64,000 bases of DNA from Alkalibacterium sp. MB6 (GCF_009935905.1 NZ_PREX01000007.1:25370-89369); one strand, 5' to 3'; positions 1 to 9,447 are shown, counted from the stretch's first letter. A program made the numbers and translations. Notes: a model not told the origin generated them from the letters alone.

Positions 1-1032
1 TCCTTTGTAAGAGGGAAAAGTCAGTCCCCTAACCATTTTACAGAAACCGATAACCACGTTATTTACACCGCTTTTATGTCAGATGTGGACTGGAATGTGA
101 GAGGCTCTGATAAACTGCTTATCTCTTCATTAAACAAGTCGACTGAAGAAGAAAAAGACTTTGAAGTCAATTTACAGATTCCCGATGGCTCATCTTCCTA
201 TTACTATAGCGTGGTTGATACCTATGTTAACTACTCTGAATTGACTATCATTGTTAACACGTATAACTCCACTAATGAAGAAGAACTGACCTTAATTTAT
301 GAATTTGATATCGAGAACCCAACAGATACATTGACCCCTGTCGCTCATTTAGAAAGTGAATTAGGTCAAGGTGGAAAAGTTCAAGTGTCAACCAACGTTA
401 ATCCTGCTAATCGTTATATTCCGCTCCGTCATCTTTATGACATTGAAGAAACCATGTACGGTGAAATGATTTATTCAAGCGTTGATTTTTATGTGTATGA
501 TCGCCAGACACAGGAACTCACTGCCATTCCTTCTTTTGAAGACTCTGCTACTATGGTAGATGGCGACGATTCATCTGATAACTCTCAGTCTGACACGGCT
601 AATGAAAATAATGGTACGTCTGATGACTACTCGCCAGACGAAATGATTGTGTTAACAGAAAACGAAAGTGTTTATGTTGCTCAAAATAAAGGAGAGTCTG
701 TAGAATGGTATACGTTTAATGTTGAGTCTGCTGATTTACAACAGGTCGGTACTCTTGATATGGCAAATGAGTCAATTGGCCGGGAGTTTGTCGATTATTA
801 CCAAACAACGTTTAACAACACGATGCATGTAAGTGACGGAAAGCTTTATGCTTCAGGCGTTGACTTTAATCAAGAAATCGGTGCTCCTGTTTTCCAAGTG
901 AGTGATCTCGCTAGTTTAGAGATTCTTTTTTACGGAGCCATTCAAACAGATGACCCTGAACTCAACGAAGTGTTAGAAATCAGTGTTTACGAGTATGAAA
1001 TTATACCTGATGGCTTGGAATCCAATGACTAA
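1..1032 (+). CDS. C-terminal part of a probable extracytoplasmic protein, function unknown
   Basis: The reading frame is already open at base 1 and runs to a TAA stop, so the start lies outside the window; the first internal ATG is at 76 but nothing like a ribosome binding site precedes it. The visible 343 residues are acidic and rich in Ser, Thr, Asn and Tyr, lack Cys, and contain a low-complexity linker (DGDDSSDNSQSDTANENN) between two predicted beta-rich halves. That composition is typical of the exported part of a Gram-positive surface or membrane-anchored protein. No C-terminal sorting signal or membrane segment is present, so any anchor must be N-terminal. I do not recognise the family. 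Confidence 0.7.
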   Translation, partial: SFVRGKSQSPNHFTETDNHVIYTAFMSDVDWNVRGSDKLLISSLNKSTEEEKDFEVNLQIPDGSSSYYYSVVDTYVNYSELTIIVNTYNSTNEEELTLIYEFDIENPTDTLTPVAHLESELGQGGKVQVSTNVNPANRYIPLRHLYDIEETMYGEMIYSSVDFYVYDRQTQELTAIPSFEDSATMVDGDDSSDNSQSDTANENNGTSDDYSPDEMIVLTENESVYVAQNKGESVEWYTFNVESADLQQVGTLDMANESIGREFVDYYQTTFNNTMHVSDGKLYASGVDFNQEIGAPVFQVSDLASLEILFYGAIQTDDPELNEVLEISVYEYEIIPDGLESND

Positions 1033-1083
1033 CAAACTGGTTTAATTCGTTTCTTCTTATATAAATGATGTGCTTAAATCCAA

Positions 1084-1129
1084 AAAAACAGCTTGTTCTC
1101 CTAGTATCTCAAGAGAACAAGCTGTTTTT
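1084..1129. terminator. Bidirectional terminator
   Basis: A perfect 17-base inverted repeat (1084-1100 and 1113-1129) has A-tract/T-tract ends, so it can end transcription in both directions. It sits between convergent genes and overlaps the last codon of the minus-strand acetyltransferase. Confidence 0.9.
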
Positions 1130-1577
1130 AATCGAGTATTTTGACATAGACGGTTTCTCCATCAACGACGCCTTCTTTTTTGAAATCTAGCGATTCATAT
1201 AGGCTGATAGCTACATCATTATCTGGTTCAACACCGATGCGGATGTCCTTTACTTCAGTGGATTGTTTAAATTCTTCTAAGAATAACAGCAATGCTTGTC
1301 TGCCTATGCCTTTTCCTTGCCAGACTTTATCAATCATTAACCGTTCGACCCACCAAGAGTCAACGGGATACGCTTCGTCGGCTGGGTAGTAGCTGCATAG
1401 GATAAACCCAACGACTTCACTATCATTATAGATAGCAAAAGGGTTTTTGTCTTCTTCGTAAATGGCTTCCAGTAAGGACTGCCAGTTAGGAGAAACGAAA
1501 TTTTCTTGATGGGGATGAAGCTTTAAATTCACGACGTTCAAATAATTGGATGCATCGACTGGTTTAAATGTAATCAT
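1128..1577 (-). CDS. GNAT-family N-acetyltransferase
   Basis: A 149-residue single-domain acetyl-CoA-dependent N-acetyltransferase. The acetyl-CoA pyrophosphate-binding motif QGKGIGRQAL (Q-x-x-G-x-G/A) is intact and is followed by the usual helix and the C-terminal ALxLYxSLDF-like segment (AISLYESLDF). An upstream TTG at 1598 would add seven codons, but the GAAGGA ribosome binding site lies inside that extension, six bases before the ATG at 1577, so 1577 is the better start. It lies 25 bases downstream of trpS on the same strand and is probably co-transcribed with it. The substrate cannot be told from sequence; the layout resembles polyamine/amine acetyltransferases of the BltD/PaiA kind, but that is only a resemblance. 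Confidence 0.85.
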   Translation of the reverse strand: MITFKPVDASNYLNVVNLKLHPHQENFVSPNWQSLLEAIYEEDKNPFAIYNDSEVVGFILCSYYPADEAYPVDSWWVERLMIDKVWQGKGIGRQALLLFLEEFKQSTEVKDIRIGVEPDNDVAISLYESLDFKKEGVVDGETVYVKILD

Positions 1578-1602
1578 CTTCGTTCCTTCTTTCGACAATT
1601 AA

Positions 1603-2613
1603 TTAGAAATAATTGATTCCCATTGCATCTTTCACTTCTTTAAGAGTTTGAGCAGCAACGGCTTCTGCTTTTTCACTGCCTTCTTTCAGCATCTCTAAAA
1701 TAGCCCCGCGGTCCTGTTCTAGCTCTTCTCTTCGTTCACGAATCGGCAGTAACGTGGCTTGCAAAACCTCGTTTAAGTAACGCTTAATTTTCACGTCACC
1801 TAAACCTCCGCGTTGATAGTGCTCTTTTAATTCTTGAACTTTCTCTTTATCCTCGTCGAACACGTCTAAATAGGTAAAGACAACGTTGCCTTCAACTTGA
1901 CCTGGATCGTCCACGCGAATATGGTTAGGGTCAGTGTACATGCTCATGACTTTTTTCTGAATCATATCGGCACTGTCTGACAAATAAATACCGTTATTCA
2001 AAGATTTACTCATCTTCCCTTTGCCATCGATACCAACCAATCGGCCTTGACCTTTAGGAGGCAGAATGATATCCGGCTCTACCAATACATCTGAACGATA
2101 CGTTCGGTTGAAATCGCGAACGACTTCACGGGTCTGTTCAAGCATCGGTTTTTGATCTTCTCCTACCGGTACATGCGTCGCCTTAAAAGCTGTAATGTCG
2201 GCCGCTTGGCTCACTGGGTAAACGAGAAAACCTGCGGGAATACTTTCATTGAAGCCTTTTTCTTGAATTTCAGATTTCACTGTTGGGTTTCGATTTAATC
2301 TCGCTACCGATACCAAGTTTAAATAATACATCGTTAGTTCTGGCAATTGAGGAATTTGAGATTGAACAAAAATCGTTGACTTCAACGGATTTATGCCAAC
2401 TGCCAAATAATCCAATGCCACTTCGACTAGACTTTGCTGAACTTTTTCAGGATTATCTGCATTATCCGTCAAGGCTTGCTGGTCTGCTATCATAATGTAG
2501 ACTTTTGTGTTGTCTTCTTCTTGCAACTGGACACGACTCTTTAAAGATCCGACATAGTGTCCCAGATGCAACTTCCCTGTTGGGCGGTCACCCGTCAATA
2601 TTACACGTTCCAT
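1603..2613 (-). CDS. trpS: Tryptophanyl-tRNA synthetase
   Basis: A 336-residue class Ic aminoacyl-tRNA synthetase that charges tRNA-Trp in the cytoplasm. It has the HIGH-equivalent motif ([13 protein letters not shown]) near the N-terminus and the KMSKS loop ([11 protein letters not shown]) about residue 200; length matches the family. The tryptophan-pocket region [12 protein letters not shown] and the PVSQAADI segment are typical of bacterial TrpRS. No T-box leader is seen in the 69 bases upstream, where the gene follows an ABC exporter operon on the same strand. Confident. Confidence 0.97.
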   Translation of the reverse strand: MERVILTGDRPTGKLHLGHYVGSLKSRVQLQEEDNTKVYIMIADQQALTDNADNPEKVQQSLVEVALDYLAVGINPLKSTIFVQSQIPQLPELTMYYLNLVSVARLNRNPTVKSEIQEKGFNESIPAGFLVYPVSQAADITAFKATHVPVGEDQKPMLEQTREVVRDFNRTYRSDVLVEPDIILPPKGQGRLVGIDGKGKMSKSLNNGIYLSDSADMIQKKVMSMYTDPNHIRVDDPGQVEGNVVFTYLDVFDEDKEKVQELKEHYQRGGLGDVKIKRYLNEVLQATLLPIRERREELEQDRGAILEMLKEGSEKAEAVAAQTLKEVKDAMGINYF

Positions 2614-2682
2614 TTTATTATCTCCTTATTTATCACTTGATTCATCTACTTAATTGTAACTTACTTCTTACTCAAACAAAAG

Positions 2683-4380
2683 TTAAACTGATACCGCTTT
2701 GGTGTTCTTTTTGTTTGAAAAACGGTTGGTCATCCACCAGACATTTATCCCAACTAACAGTACAGCTATGATCCATTCAGATGTCGGGAATACATTTTGC
2801 AAAAGAACCATTACAACAGAGACGATAAAAACTGGGAAAAAGAAGAAAAGACTTGCCATACAGCCTTGGTTTGCTTCTGATGCCGCAAACTTCCTTGTAA
2901 AAGGCAGGGTTTTATTAGCTCGTTTACTTTCAATATATAAAATAGTCGACATCAATAGGAGCCCATTAATTAGTTGCAAGGCGTAACTCATTCCAACCAT
3001 ATATAGAACCAATACACTGATGATACCGTAAATTGGGATAATGTATTTGACTAATAAGACCTTGGTTACGGCTTTTACAAAAGGTCCTCTTGACTGATTC
3101 GGTGCCATTTCAAAGACCCAGCGACCTTTATAGTCATTCGAGAATTGTACGGAAACGGCCATCATTGGGATAGACAAAATCAAAAAGTAAGGAAGTATTA
3201 AATAAATATAAGGCGTCTGCATCCCTTCCATTGAATCAGCCGTTAGATTTTGAAAAAACAAGACAGCTGGGAAAACAATGGCTCCCGCAAGTGACGGATA
3301 CAACCGTGTTTTAAATTCTCTTTCTTGTTTTGTCAATTGCCAAGAAAAGTGGAAATAGGCTTTCTCAAGGGAACCGAAACAAAGGAGCTTGGCGCTCAGT
3401 CGCTCAATTGCAGAGCGTGTATTCGGTTTAGGATCTGAGCTGTTTATTTTCTGCAAATGTGTTTCGATTCGGTCACTGTTATTCATATAGAGATAAGCAA
3501 TGACAAGCGTCCCAGCAATCAGCAAGCCGGTATAAATAGCATATACAAGGGTAAAGCCTTCTTGAAGCATGCCAAATGGAGCGACAAACCACATAGGAAA
3601 CAATAGAATATGGCCTAACTGAAGATTCATTTCGACCAAAAGGGTTTCCGGATTAACAATTTGGAAAATTTGGCCCATCATATAGTAGCCGACGACCATA
3701 ATAACAGAAACAGCAATTTGACTATAGGCAATGATGTTTCTTAAGCGTTCTCCATCAAAACGTTTTAAGACAGTTCCATACATAATCATCGTTAAACTAA
3801 GGCACCAAAAAGCAGCTAATAAGGTAAGCAGAGCAACTAGAATGCCTGCCGCTATCCCATTAAAGTAAAAGGTCGATAAGGTAACGGGTGCACCAATCGC
3901 AACGGAGAAAGACAAGAGATAGATAGCAATGTGCGTCGCTTTGGCCGCACCCAATGTTTTCTTAGAGACAGGTTTCGTTCCGATGACGGTCGAATCTGCC
4001 GTATCCAAGAGAATACCAGAGAAATTGGCCAGCATAGTAGAAAAAATCATGATAAAGATAAAGCTGAAGTAGGTGGTGTATTGAAAAACCCAATTATCAT
4101 AAGCAAACAAAATAAGTAAAAAACTGCTGAGCAGCGTATACACCCATAAGCTTGAAAAGAATTGGTTTTTTTCCTCACCCTCTATTCTCTTTTTAGTCGA
4201 CTGGGCCCCTTGAATCAGATTTTCTCTCCGGCTGTCTATGACCATCTTTGTTTGCAAAATGGTACGCATTTGAGAGTAATCAACACCTTGGCGGGTATAC
4301 AAGCCAGCCAGTTTGTCGACGACAGTTAAATAAAAGGGGGTCTTCTCTTTCTTGCCTGATCCGAATATATTATTCATCAT
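2683..4380 (-). CDS. ABC exporter, large membrane permease subunit (YthQ-like)
   Basis: A 565-residue polytopic protein with roughly a dozen hydrophobic segments in two blocks, separated by a soluble stretch around residues 300-350. It overlaps the preceding ATPase gene by 11 bases, with a GGAGGGAGAT ribosome binding site inside the ATPase gene, so the two are translationally coupled and form one exporter. The organisation resembles the B. subtilis ythP-ythQ pair, whose substrate is not established. No substrate-binding protein is nearby, which fits an exporter rather than an importer. A stretch of predicted cytoplasmic N-terminus (about 70 residues) precedes the first membrane segment. Confidence 0.75.
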   Translation of the reverse strand: MMNNIFGSGKKEKTPFYLTVVDKLAGLYTRQGVDYSQMRTILQTKMVIDSRRENLIQGAQSTKKRIEGEEKNQFFSSLWVYTLLSSFLLILFAYDNWVFQYTTYFSFIFIMIFSTMLANFSGILLDTADSTVIGTKPVSKKTLGAAKATHIAIYLLSFSVAIGAPVTLSTFYFNGIAAGILVALLTLLAAFWCLSLTMIMYGTVLKRFDGERLRNIIAYSQIAVSVIMVVGYYMMGQIFQIVNPETLLVEMNLQLGHILLFPMWFVAPFGMLQEGFTLVYAIYTGLLIAGTLVIAYLYMNNSDRIETHLQKINSSDPKPNTRSAIERLSAKLLCFGSLEKAYFHFSWQLTKQEREFKTRLYPSLAGAIVFPAVLFFQNLTADSMEGMQTPYIYLILPYFLILSIPMMAVSVQFSNDYKGRWVFEMAPNQSRGPFVKAVTKVLLVKYIIPIYGIISVLVLYMVGMSYALQLINGLLLMSTILYIESKRANKTLPFTRKFAASEANQGCMASLFFFFPVFIVSVVMVLLQNVFPTSEWIIAVLLVGINVWWMTNRFSNKKNTKAVSV

Positions 4381-5158
4381 AAGGCATATCTCCCTCCATG
4401 CTACGAACCAACTGCTCAGCTAAAGCAGCGTGCTGATCGAAGCCTGTTAAGGTGTTAAACAATTGTTCTAGTGTCCCTTCTGCTTCTTCTTTTAATTCGT
4501 CAAACGGACCGTCAGCGACAACTAATCCATCGTGTAAAATAATAATGCGGTCACTTAACTTTTCAACCGTATCCATTACATGCGAGGAATAGAAAATCGT
4601 TTTTCCAGCTTTTTTCAAATGAAGCAAGACTTCTTTGATAATCTGCACACTATTAGCATCCAAACCACTTAAAGGCTCATCCCAAAATAAGATATCCGGG
4701 TTATGTAGTAAGCTGGAAATAATAAGAACTTTTTGTCTCATTCCTTTTGAGAAGGACGATAATCTACCATTAAATGCATCCTTAATTCCCAATGCATCCA
4801 TCATCTCAATACTTTTTCGAATAATGTCTTCTTCTTTTAAACCGTATAATTCCCCAACAAATAACAAATACTCCTTAGCCGTCAAGGTTTCGTAAAGCTC
4901 TGCATTTTCAGGTACATAACCGATTCGTGACTTGTAAGAGATATCTCCATTAGTTAACGGTTCATTGAATAGACGAATCTCCCCTTCGTCTTTATCAAGC
5001 ATCCCTAAAAGAATTTTAACCGTCGTACTCTTACCAGCACCATTGGGTCCAATATAGCCAATGATTTCACCAGGCATGACCGAAAACGTCACACCTTTTA
5101 ACACTTCTTTTTCATCAAACCGTTTTTTCAGATCAATGAGTTCCAATATAGGTTCCAT
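4370..5158 (-). CDS. ABC transporter ATP-binding protein (YthP-like)
   Basis: A 262-residue ATPase with Walker A (GPNGAGKST), a signature-type segment (LSSFSKGMRQKV), Walker B (DILFWDEPLSGLD) and the switch His (YSSHVMD). The signature is the degenerate F-SKGM-Q form common in drug/peptide exporters of Gram-positives. It hydrolyses ATP to drive the membrane subunit encoded directly downstream with an overlapping start. The ribosome binding site (AAGAAGTGG) is modest. Substrate unknown. Confidence 0.9.
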   Translation of the reverse strand: MEPILELIDLKKRFDEKEVLKGVTFSVMPGEIIGYIGPNGAGKSTTVKILLGMLDKDEGEIRLFNEPLTNGDISYKSRIGYVPENAELYETLTAKEYLLFVGELYGLKEEDIIRKSIEMMDALGIKDAFNGRLSSFSKGMRQKVLIISSLLHNPDILFWDEPLSGLDANSVQIIKEVLLHLKKAGKTIFYSSHVMDTVEKLSDRIIILHDGLVVADGPFDELKEEAEGTLEQLFNTLTGFDQHAALAEQLVRSMEGDMPYDE

Positions 5159-5292
5159 CTGTTTGCCACTTCTTTCTTCATTCTTTAAGAGTAGTGTATC
5201 ATAAAAAGCCCATTTAAATAGATGAAAGTTCTAGTCTTTTACATGTAACTATGCTAGTCTTTAAAGAAATACATAAGGAAAGAAGTGATGAT

Positions 5293-6180
5293 ATGTACGA
5301 TGAAACTTTTAAAGATGCCTCTATTTGGGCTGTATTTTGGCGATCCATTCTGGCTGTCATTGGTATTCTTTTTTTAACTGCCATGCTCTCAGTTATTTTT
5401 CAATTTAACCATCTTACCTTTCTTGGCATTATCAGTGATGGGCTGCTTTACTTTGCTTTTTATAAAATTACGCTATCGCAAATGAGAAAACAATCTTTAA
5501 GCATCGAGGCGTTGTCCCAGCCTAGACCTAAAGGGTTCCGCACACTTTTACAACTGAGTGGCGTGACTGTTCTCGTTGCAATAGCTGCCACATTGTTCAT
5601 TTATTTTGCCTTGACCGTCTTAACATTTATACCGGCATTATTTGATACTATTGTTAATTACCTCATCTCTATTTCAATAGGAGAACCACTCTCCCCTATT
5701 TACATTCTTTTGACAGCAGTGGTCTTCGCGCCTATTGTGGAAGAAATAGTCTTTAGAGGGTATATCTTAAATAAGTGGGTAGATAAATATGGCATCTCAA
5801 AAGGGATTTGGTTCAGCTCTTTAGCCTTTATGATTTTACATATCCAATCGTTTTTTGTACCGCAACTGCTTTTAGGCTTGTTTTGTGGAATTATTTACAC
5901 CAAATATAAAAATCTGTTCTACCCTATTTTTATTCATGCTCTTTATAACTTTATTGTGATTGCGCCCAGTCTCTTTGTTCAGACAGATCCAATGGATGAG
6001 TATGCATTCATTACAGAGATCACCTCACTTAAACATGTGTTGCCAACAGAGTATGTTGTGTATTCAGTTATCTTTGTGGTGTTAATTGGTGTTCTGACTG
6101 TTATTTTCAAAAAAGTAACTCAGTCCATTCCTCATACCCGTAGTCCTTACGCTGAAAACTTAAATGATCTACAAGCTTAA
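5293..6180 (+). CDS. CPBP-family intramembrane glutamic protease
   Basis: A polytopic membrane protein of 295 residues with the three CPBP (Abi) motifs: EEIVFRGY (the catalytic EExxxR), then HIQSFF, then HALYNF near the C-terminus. Family members cleave substrates within the membrane (type II CAAX prenyl endopeptidase fold) and in Gram-positives are often linked to bacteriocin self-immunity or peptide maturation. An in-frame start at 5251 would add 14 residues, but the AAGGAAAG ribosome binding site at about 5276 lies inside that extension, so 5293 is preferred. It is transcribed away from the ABC exporter; no bacteriocin precursor is seen nearby. Confidence 0.87.
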   Translation: MYDETFKDASIWAVFWRSILAVIGILFLTAMLSVIFQFNHLTFLGIISDGLLYFAFYKITLSQMRKQSLSIEALSQPRPKGFRTLLQLSGVTVLVAIAATLFIYFALTVLTFIPALFDTIVNYLISISIGEPLSPIYILLTAVVFAPIVEEIVFRGYILNKWVDKYGISKGIWFSSLAFMILHIQSFFVPQLLLGLFCGIIYTKYKNLFYPIFIHALYNFIVIAPSLFVQTDPMDEYAFITEITSLKHVLPTEYVVYSVIFVVLIGVLTVIFKKVTQSIPHTRSPYAENLNDLQA

Positions 6181-6182
6181 AG

Positions 6183-6318
6183 AAGGGGGCTGGGAAAAAA
6201 GTCACCTTTTAGTAATAATTTATAAATCTGAGTAATTAAAAACACCTTCAAATCAAGGATCATTTTTCCTAGATTTGAAGGTGTCTTCTAATTCAGCTAG
6301 TTATTTCCCAGCCCCCTT
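6183..6318. terminator. Compound nested-hairpin terminator element
   Basis: Two nested inverted repeats: an outer 15-base pair of arms (6183-6197 and 6304-6318, GGGGGCTGGGAAA-type) and an inner 13-base pair (6242-6254 and 6272-6284). A T-run follows on either strand. It lies between convergent genes and serves both. The GGGCTGGGA arm resembles a sequence I associate with terminator regions in Lactobacillales, so it may be a dispersed element rather than a unique terminator. Confidence 0.8.
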
Positions 6319-6320
6319 TT

Positions 6321-6962
6321 TTATTCACTCCACTCGGTGAAGAAGTGGGTAAGGAAATCTTCCATAAAACGGTGTCGGTCTTCCGCCATCTCTTTAGCCG
6401 CATCAGTATTCATTAAGTCTTTTAGTTTTAATAATTTCTCGTAAAAATGGTGAATCGCGCTTGATTTACCCTCACGGTATTCTTTTTCCGATAGGTCTTC
6501 ACGCACAGATAAAGTGGGATCAAACAATAATTGTCCCTTACTTCCACTATAAGCAAAACAACGGGCAATCCCAATAGCTCCAATCGCATCCAGCCGGTCA
6601 GCATCTTGAACAATCTGTCCTTCCAGAGTTAAGTGGTGTGACTGGCTGCCTCCTTTAAAAGAAATGGATTGAATAATCTCCATGATGCGCTCACTCTCTT
6701 TTTGAGCTACGCCTGCTCCTTCAAGCCAGTACTCCACCTCACTGGTTGCGTGATCCGTATCTTGGACTAATTTATCGTCAATCAAATCATGAAGCAGGGC
6801 CGCCATCTCGACAATAAATCGGTTGGCTTTCTCTCGTTCGGCTAATTTCAGTGCCGTCTTCCAGACTCGTTCAATATGATACCAATCATGTCCACTGCCA
6901 TCTGACTTCATCTTTTCTTTCACCATTTCAGCTGTATCGCTGACTATGTGCTCTCTGTTCAT
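6321..6962 (-). CDS. HD-domain metal-dependent phosphohydrolase (YpgQ/YedJ-like)
   Basis: A 213-residue cytosolic protein with the HD signature: the first His in HDWYHIERVW (about residues 25-34), the HD pair in LLHDLIDDK, and the distal Asp in QDADRLDAIG. Length and the DAIGAIGIARCF segment match the YpgQ/YedJ group of small HD hydrolases; B. subtilis YpgQ has been shown to act on deoxynucleoside triphosphates. The specific substrate here is inferred only by family. Single gene between two terminators, with an GAGGAA-type ribosome binding site. Confidence 0.85.
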   Translation of the reverse strand: MNREHIVSDTAEMVKEKMKSDGSGHDWYHIERVWKTALKLAEREKANRFIVEMAALLHDLIDDKLVQDTDHATSEVEYWLEGAGVAQKESERIMEIIQSISFKGGSQSHHLTLEGQIVQDADRLDAIGAIGIARCFAYSGSKGQLLFDPTLSVREDLSEKEYREGKSSAIHHFYEKLLKLKDLMNTDAAKEMAEDRHRFMEDFLTHFFTEWSE

Positions 6963-7038
6963 CTAAACGTTCCTCCGCTCTTTTTCAAACTGTACCACAA
7001 TTTAAAGGTATTCGAAACCTACCTGTATATAAAATAAA

Positions 7039-7066
7039 GAGCCGCTCCAACTAACCTGGGCGGCTC
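7039..7066 (-). terminator. Terminator of the PepSY lipoprotein gene
   Basis: GAGCCGC/GCGGCTC arms (7039-7045 and 7060-7066) followed on the minus strand by TTTATTTTA, just downstream of the lipoprotein stop codon. Confidence 0.75.
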
Positions 7067-7088
7067 CTTTAACCTGTTAAACTTTAAA

Positions 7089-7778
7089 TTAATTGACTAC
7101 TTCACCTGATTGAGCATCAATTTTTTGGTCGTCTCCACCTTCGACATCAACATCATAGATGGTCACGCCGTCTTCAAGTTCCAATTCCCATTCTTCTACA
7201 TAGCCTGATCCAGAAGCGGAAAGAGCTGCATCCATAGCTTCTTGAGGTGTGATAATATTATCCAATTGCAAGGCATCTTCGTCTGTATCTGTATCCTCAT
7301 CTTGTTCTTGCTGAACGATTTCGCCCGTTTCTGCATCGATATCTAATTCGTAATCGTACTGATCATCCCAACCTTCAAATTCATATATGAAGCGGTCGTC
7401 ATCACGATCTAAATGGATACTTTCGATAGAAATGTCTTCACTTCCAAAGGTCTCGTGAAACGTATTGATGGCATCATCCAAGCTCACTTGAAAATCCATG
7501 CTTTCTAACCCTTGACCACCGTCTGTTGTCGTATCGTCGGTCGTGGTGTCATCAGTTGTGTCCGTTCCCTCATCCATGGTGCTACCATCTGTATCTGTGT
7601 CTGTATCAGTATTAGTATCAGTGTCCGTTGTTGCGTCATCAGTCGTTGTATCATCAGCTGGGGTAGTTTCTTCTACAGGGCTCGTGTTCATTGTGTCGTC
7701 AGTATCACAAGCTGCCAAGAAAAGGCCGGCGGATAGTGACAATACACCCAACTTGATTCCTTTCGATTTATACATCAT
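7089..7778 (-). CDS. PepSY-domain lipoprotein with a Thr/Asp-rich linker
   Basis: A 229-residue lipoprotein. The lipobox LAAC is at about residues 21-24 after a short signal peptide, and is followed by a roughly 65-residue low-complexity linker made almost only of Thr and Asp (TDTDTNTDTDTDTDG-type). The C-terminal part has two PepSY-like units, each ending in an ETGEIV/QSGEVV-like segment. PepSY domains are proposed to inhibit peptidases or act as small extracytoplasmic sensors; the exact role is not known. The linker presumably spans the cell wall. The DNA of the linker is a simple-sequence repeat likely to vary in length between strains. Monocistronic. Confidence 0.85.
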   Translation of the reverse strand: MMYKSKGIKLGVLSLSAGLFLAACDTDDTMNTSPVEETTPADDTTTDDATTDTDTNTDTDTDTDGSTMDEGTDTTDDTTTDDTTTDGGQGLESMDFQVSLDDAINTFHETFGSEDISIESIHLDRDDDRFIYEFEGWDDQYDYELDIDAETGEIVQQEQDEDTDTDEDALQLDNIITPQEAMDAALSASGSGYVEEWELELEDGVTIYDVDVEGGDDQKIDAQSGEVVN

Positions 7779-7972
7779 TATCCTCTCCTACTCTAATTTG
7801 ATTCATTTTACTACTAAAACATCATATCAAGTATCACTGTTTTTTTCATTTAAAACGCCTTAATAAAAAAAATGACTAGGTTGCTTCTCCGTTAATTAGT
7901 GATACTCTTTTCCAATTATTTTCACTTTTTTGGTATACAATAGAATCAAAGACTCTTTAAAGAAAGGATTGA

Positions 7973-8947
7973 ATGCATTTGAAACGATTAAATAAAGCTA
8001 AACAGTGGAGCTTGGTTGGGGCGTTAAGTCTGTCTGCGAGCGCTTTGGCATATGCGGGGACTTACTTTTATTCCAAAGCAGTTGCCATTAACAAAAAAGA
8101 CTTCACGGAAGATGAATACAATATGCAAGACGTCTACCCCGATGATCCTTGGACGGCTGAAAAAGAGTGGTATCAAGCCGTGAAGCATGACGTGATGACG
8201 ATTGAATCGGATGATGGATTGACTCTTTCCAGTTTATTTATTCCAGCGGCCAAAGAAACCAATCGCGTCGCTATTATTGCACATGGCTACAGCGGGAGTA
8301 ACAAAAACATGGCACCTTGGTCAAAACTGTTTCATGACTTAGGCTTCAACTTACTTATACCCGACGCTAGAGGACACGGTGAAAGCGATGGGGACTATAT
8401 TGGTTTCGGTTGGCACGAGCGTGTGGATTACTTGCGGTGGATTGATAACATGATTGAGCGCTTTGGATCAGAATCTGAATTAATTTTATACGGCTTAAGT
8501 ATGGGTGGCGCAACCGTCATGAATGTCAGCGGTGAGACTCTCCCTTCAAATGTTAAAGCGATTATTGAAGACTGCGGCTACAGTTCAGTGACGAAAGAGT
8601 TGGCCCACCAGATGAAGAGAATGTATAAGTTGCCACAGTTCCCCTTCATCCCTTTAGCAAGCTTTGTTACTAAAATGAAAGCTGGTTACTGGTTTGGGGA
8701 AGCGAATCCTGAAAAGCAGGTCAAAAACAGTCAAACCCCTCTATTCTTTATTCACGGGGAAGAAGACCATTTTGTGCCAACTCATATGGTTTATGATGTC
8801 TATCATGCGGCTAATTGCCCCAAAGATTTATATGTTGTTCCAGGTGCAGCCCACGCTTACGGTTATGTTACCGATAAAGAAGAATACCGATTCCGTATCA
8901 AACGTTTTTTAGATAAATATTTGGATGAAGAGACGCAATCGATATAA
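7973..8947 (+). CDS. Membrane-anchored alpha/beta hydrolase (YqkD-like)
   Basis: A 324-residue alpha/beta hydrolase with one N-terminal hydrophobic segment (residues about 12-32) that anchors it or acts as an uncleaved signal. The oxyanion/GHG region is HGYSGSNKNM and DARGHGESDG; the nucleophile elbow is YGLSMGGAT; the acid lies in HGEEDHFVPTH and the catalytic His in PGAAHAYGY. This layout matches the YqkD family of uncharacterised Gram-positive hydrolases. Start at 7973 follows AAAGGATT. Substrate unknown; likely an esterase or lipase-type enzyme at the outer membrane face. Confidence 0.85.
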   Translation: MHLKRLNKAKQWSLVGALSLSASALAYAGTYFYSKAVAINKKDFTEDEYNMQDVYPDDPWTAEKEWYQAVKHDVMTIESDDGLTLSSLFIPAAKETNRVAIIAHGYSGSNKNMAPWSKLFHDLGFNLLIPDARGHGESDGDYIGFGWHERVDYLRWIDNMIERFGSESELILYGLSMGGATVMNVSGETLPSNVKAIIEDCGYSSVTKELAHQMKRMYKLPQFPFIPLASFVTKMKAGYWFGEANPEKQVKNSQTPLFFIHGEEDHFVPTHMVYDVYHAANCPKDLYVVPGAAHAYGYVTDKEEYRFRIKRFLDKYLDEETQSI

Positions 8948-8985
8948 GATAATTAAGCTGTTTACTGTCTACTGTCTTCAAACCT

Positions 8986-9031
8986 AAAAAAAAGCTGACA
9001 AGAACCTCCTACGGTTTTGTCAGCTTTTTTT
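8986..9031. terminator. Bidirectional terminator
   Basis: AAAGCTGACAA / TTGTCAGCTTT arms with an A-run at 8986-8993 and a T-run at 9024-9031, between the YqkD-like gene and the convergent permease remnant. Confidence 0.9.
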
Positions 9032-9427
9032 CTAAGATTTAATTGATCCCGTCATGCCAGCTACAAAGTGACGTTGCATAAATAAGAATAAAAGCAGCGT
9101 CGGAATCGTTCCGATAACAATAGCCACCATCTGGATGCCGTAATCTGCCACATAAGATGAGGTGGTCAAACTGGAAATGAGTAAAGTGATGGTGTATTGG
9201 TTTTCCGTTTGCAGGGCAATCAATGGAAGAATAAAGCTATTCCAAGAATTCATAAAGGAATAAATCGCAGCTGCCGCAAAGGTTGACTTCATCATTGGGA
9301 AAACGATTTTAAAGAAAATCGTATAGTTTCCAGCCCCTTCCATTCTAGCTGAATCTAGCACAGCATCAGGAAAGGATTTAAAGTTTTGCCGGAATGAAAA
9401 AAGACGGTAGCCGCCATTAAAGGACAC
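9032..9427 (-). pseudogene. Truncated sugar ABC transporter permease (MalG-type C-terminal stump)
   Basis: Only about 125 residues of a family normally near 270-280 remain. They hold the EAA loop (DSARMEGAGNYTIFFKIVFP), the last membrane segments and the typical carbohydrate-permease ending FVAGMTGSIKS. The first half of the gene, including its ribosome binding site and start, is absent. The apparent GTG start at 9427 lies 21 bases after the stop of the broken binding-protein gene, and an AAAAGACGG/CCGTCTTTT inverted repeat marks the join, so an internal deletion has removed one full permease gene and half of the other. Not functional. Confidence 0.85.
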
Positions 9428-9447
9428 TGCCGTCTTTTATCGTCCAT

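Noticed and set aside
2614..2682. Possible T-box leader before trpS
   Set aside because: Only 69 bases separate trpS from the ABC permease gene; too short, and no T-box or specifier structure seen.
7512..7863. Two plus-strand frames opposite the PepSY lipoprotein gene
   Set aside because: Low-complexity Val/Ser or Cys/Ile text is the antisense of the Thr/Asp repeat; no start signals.
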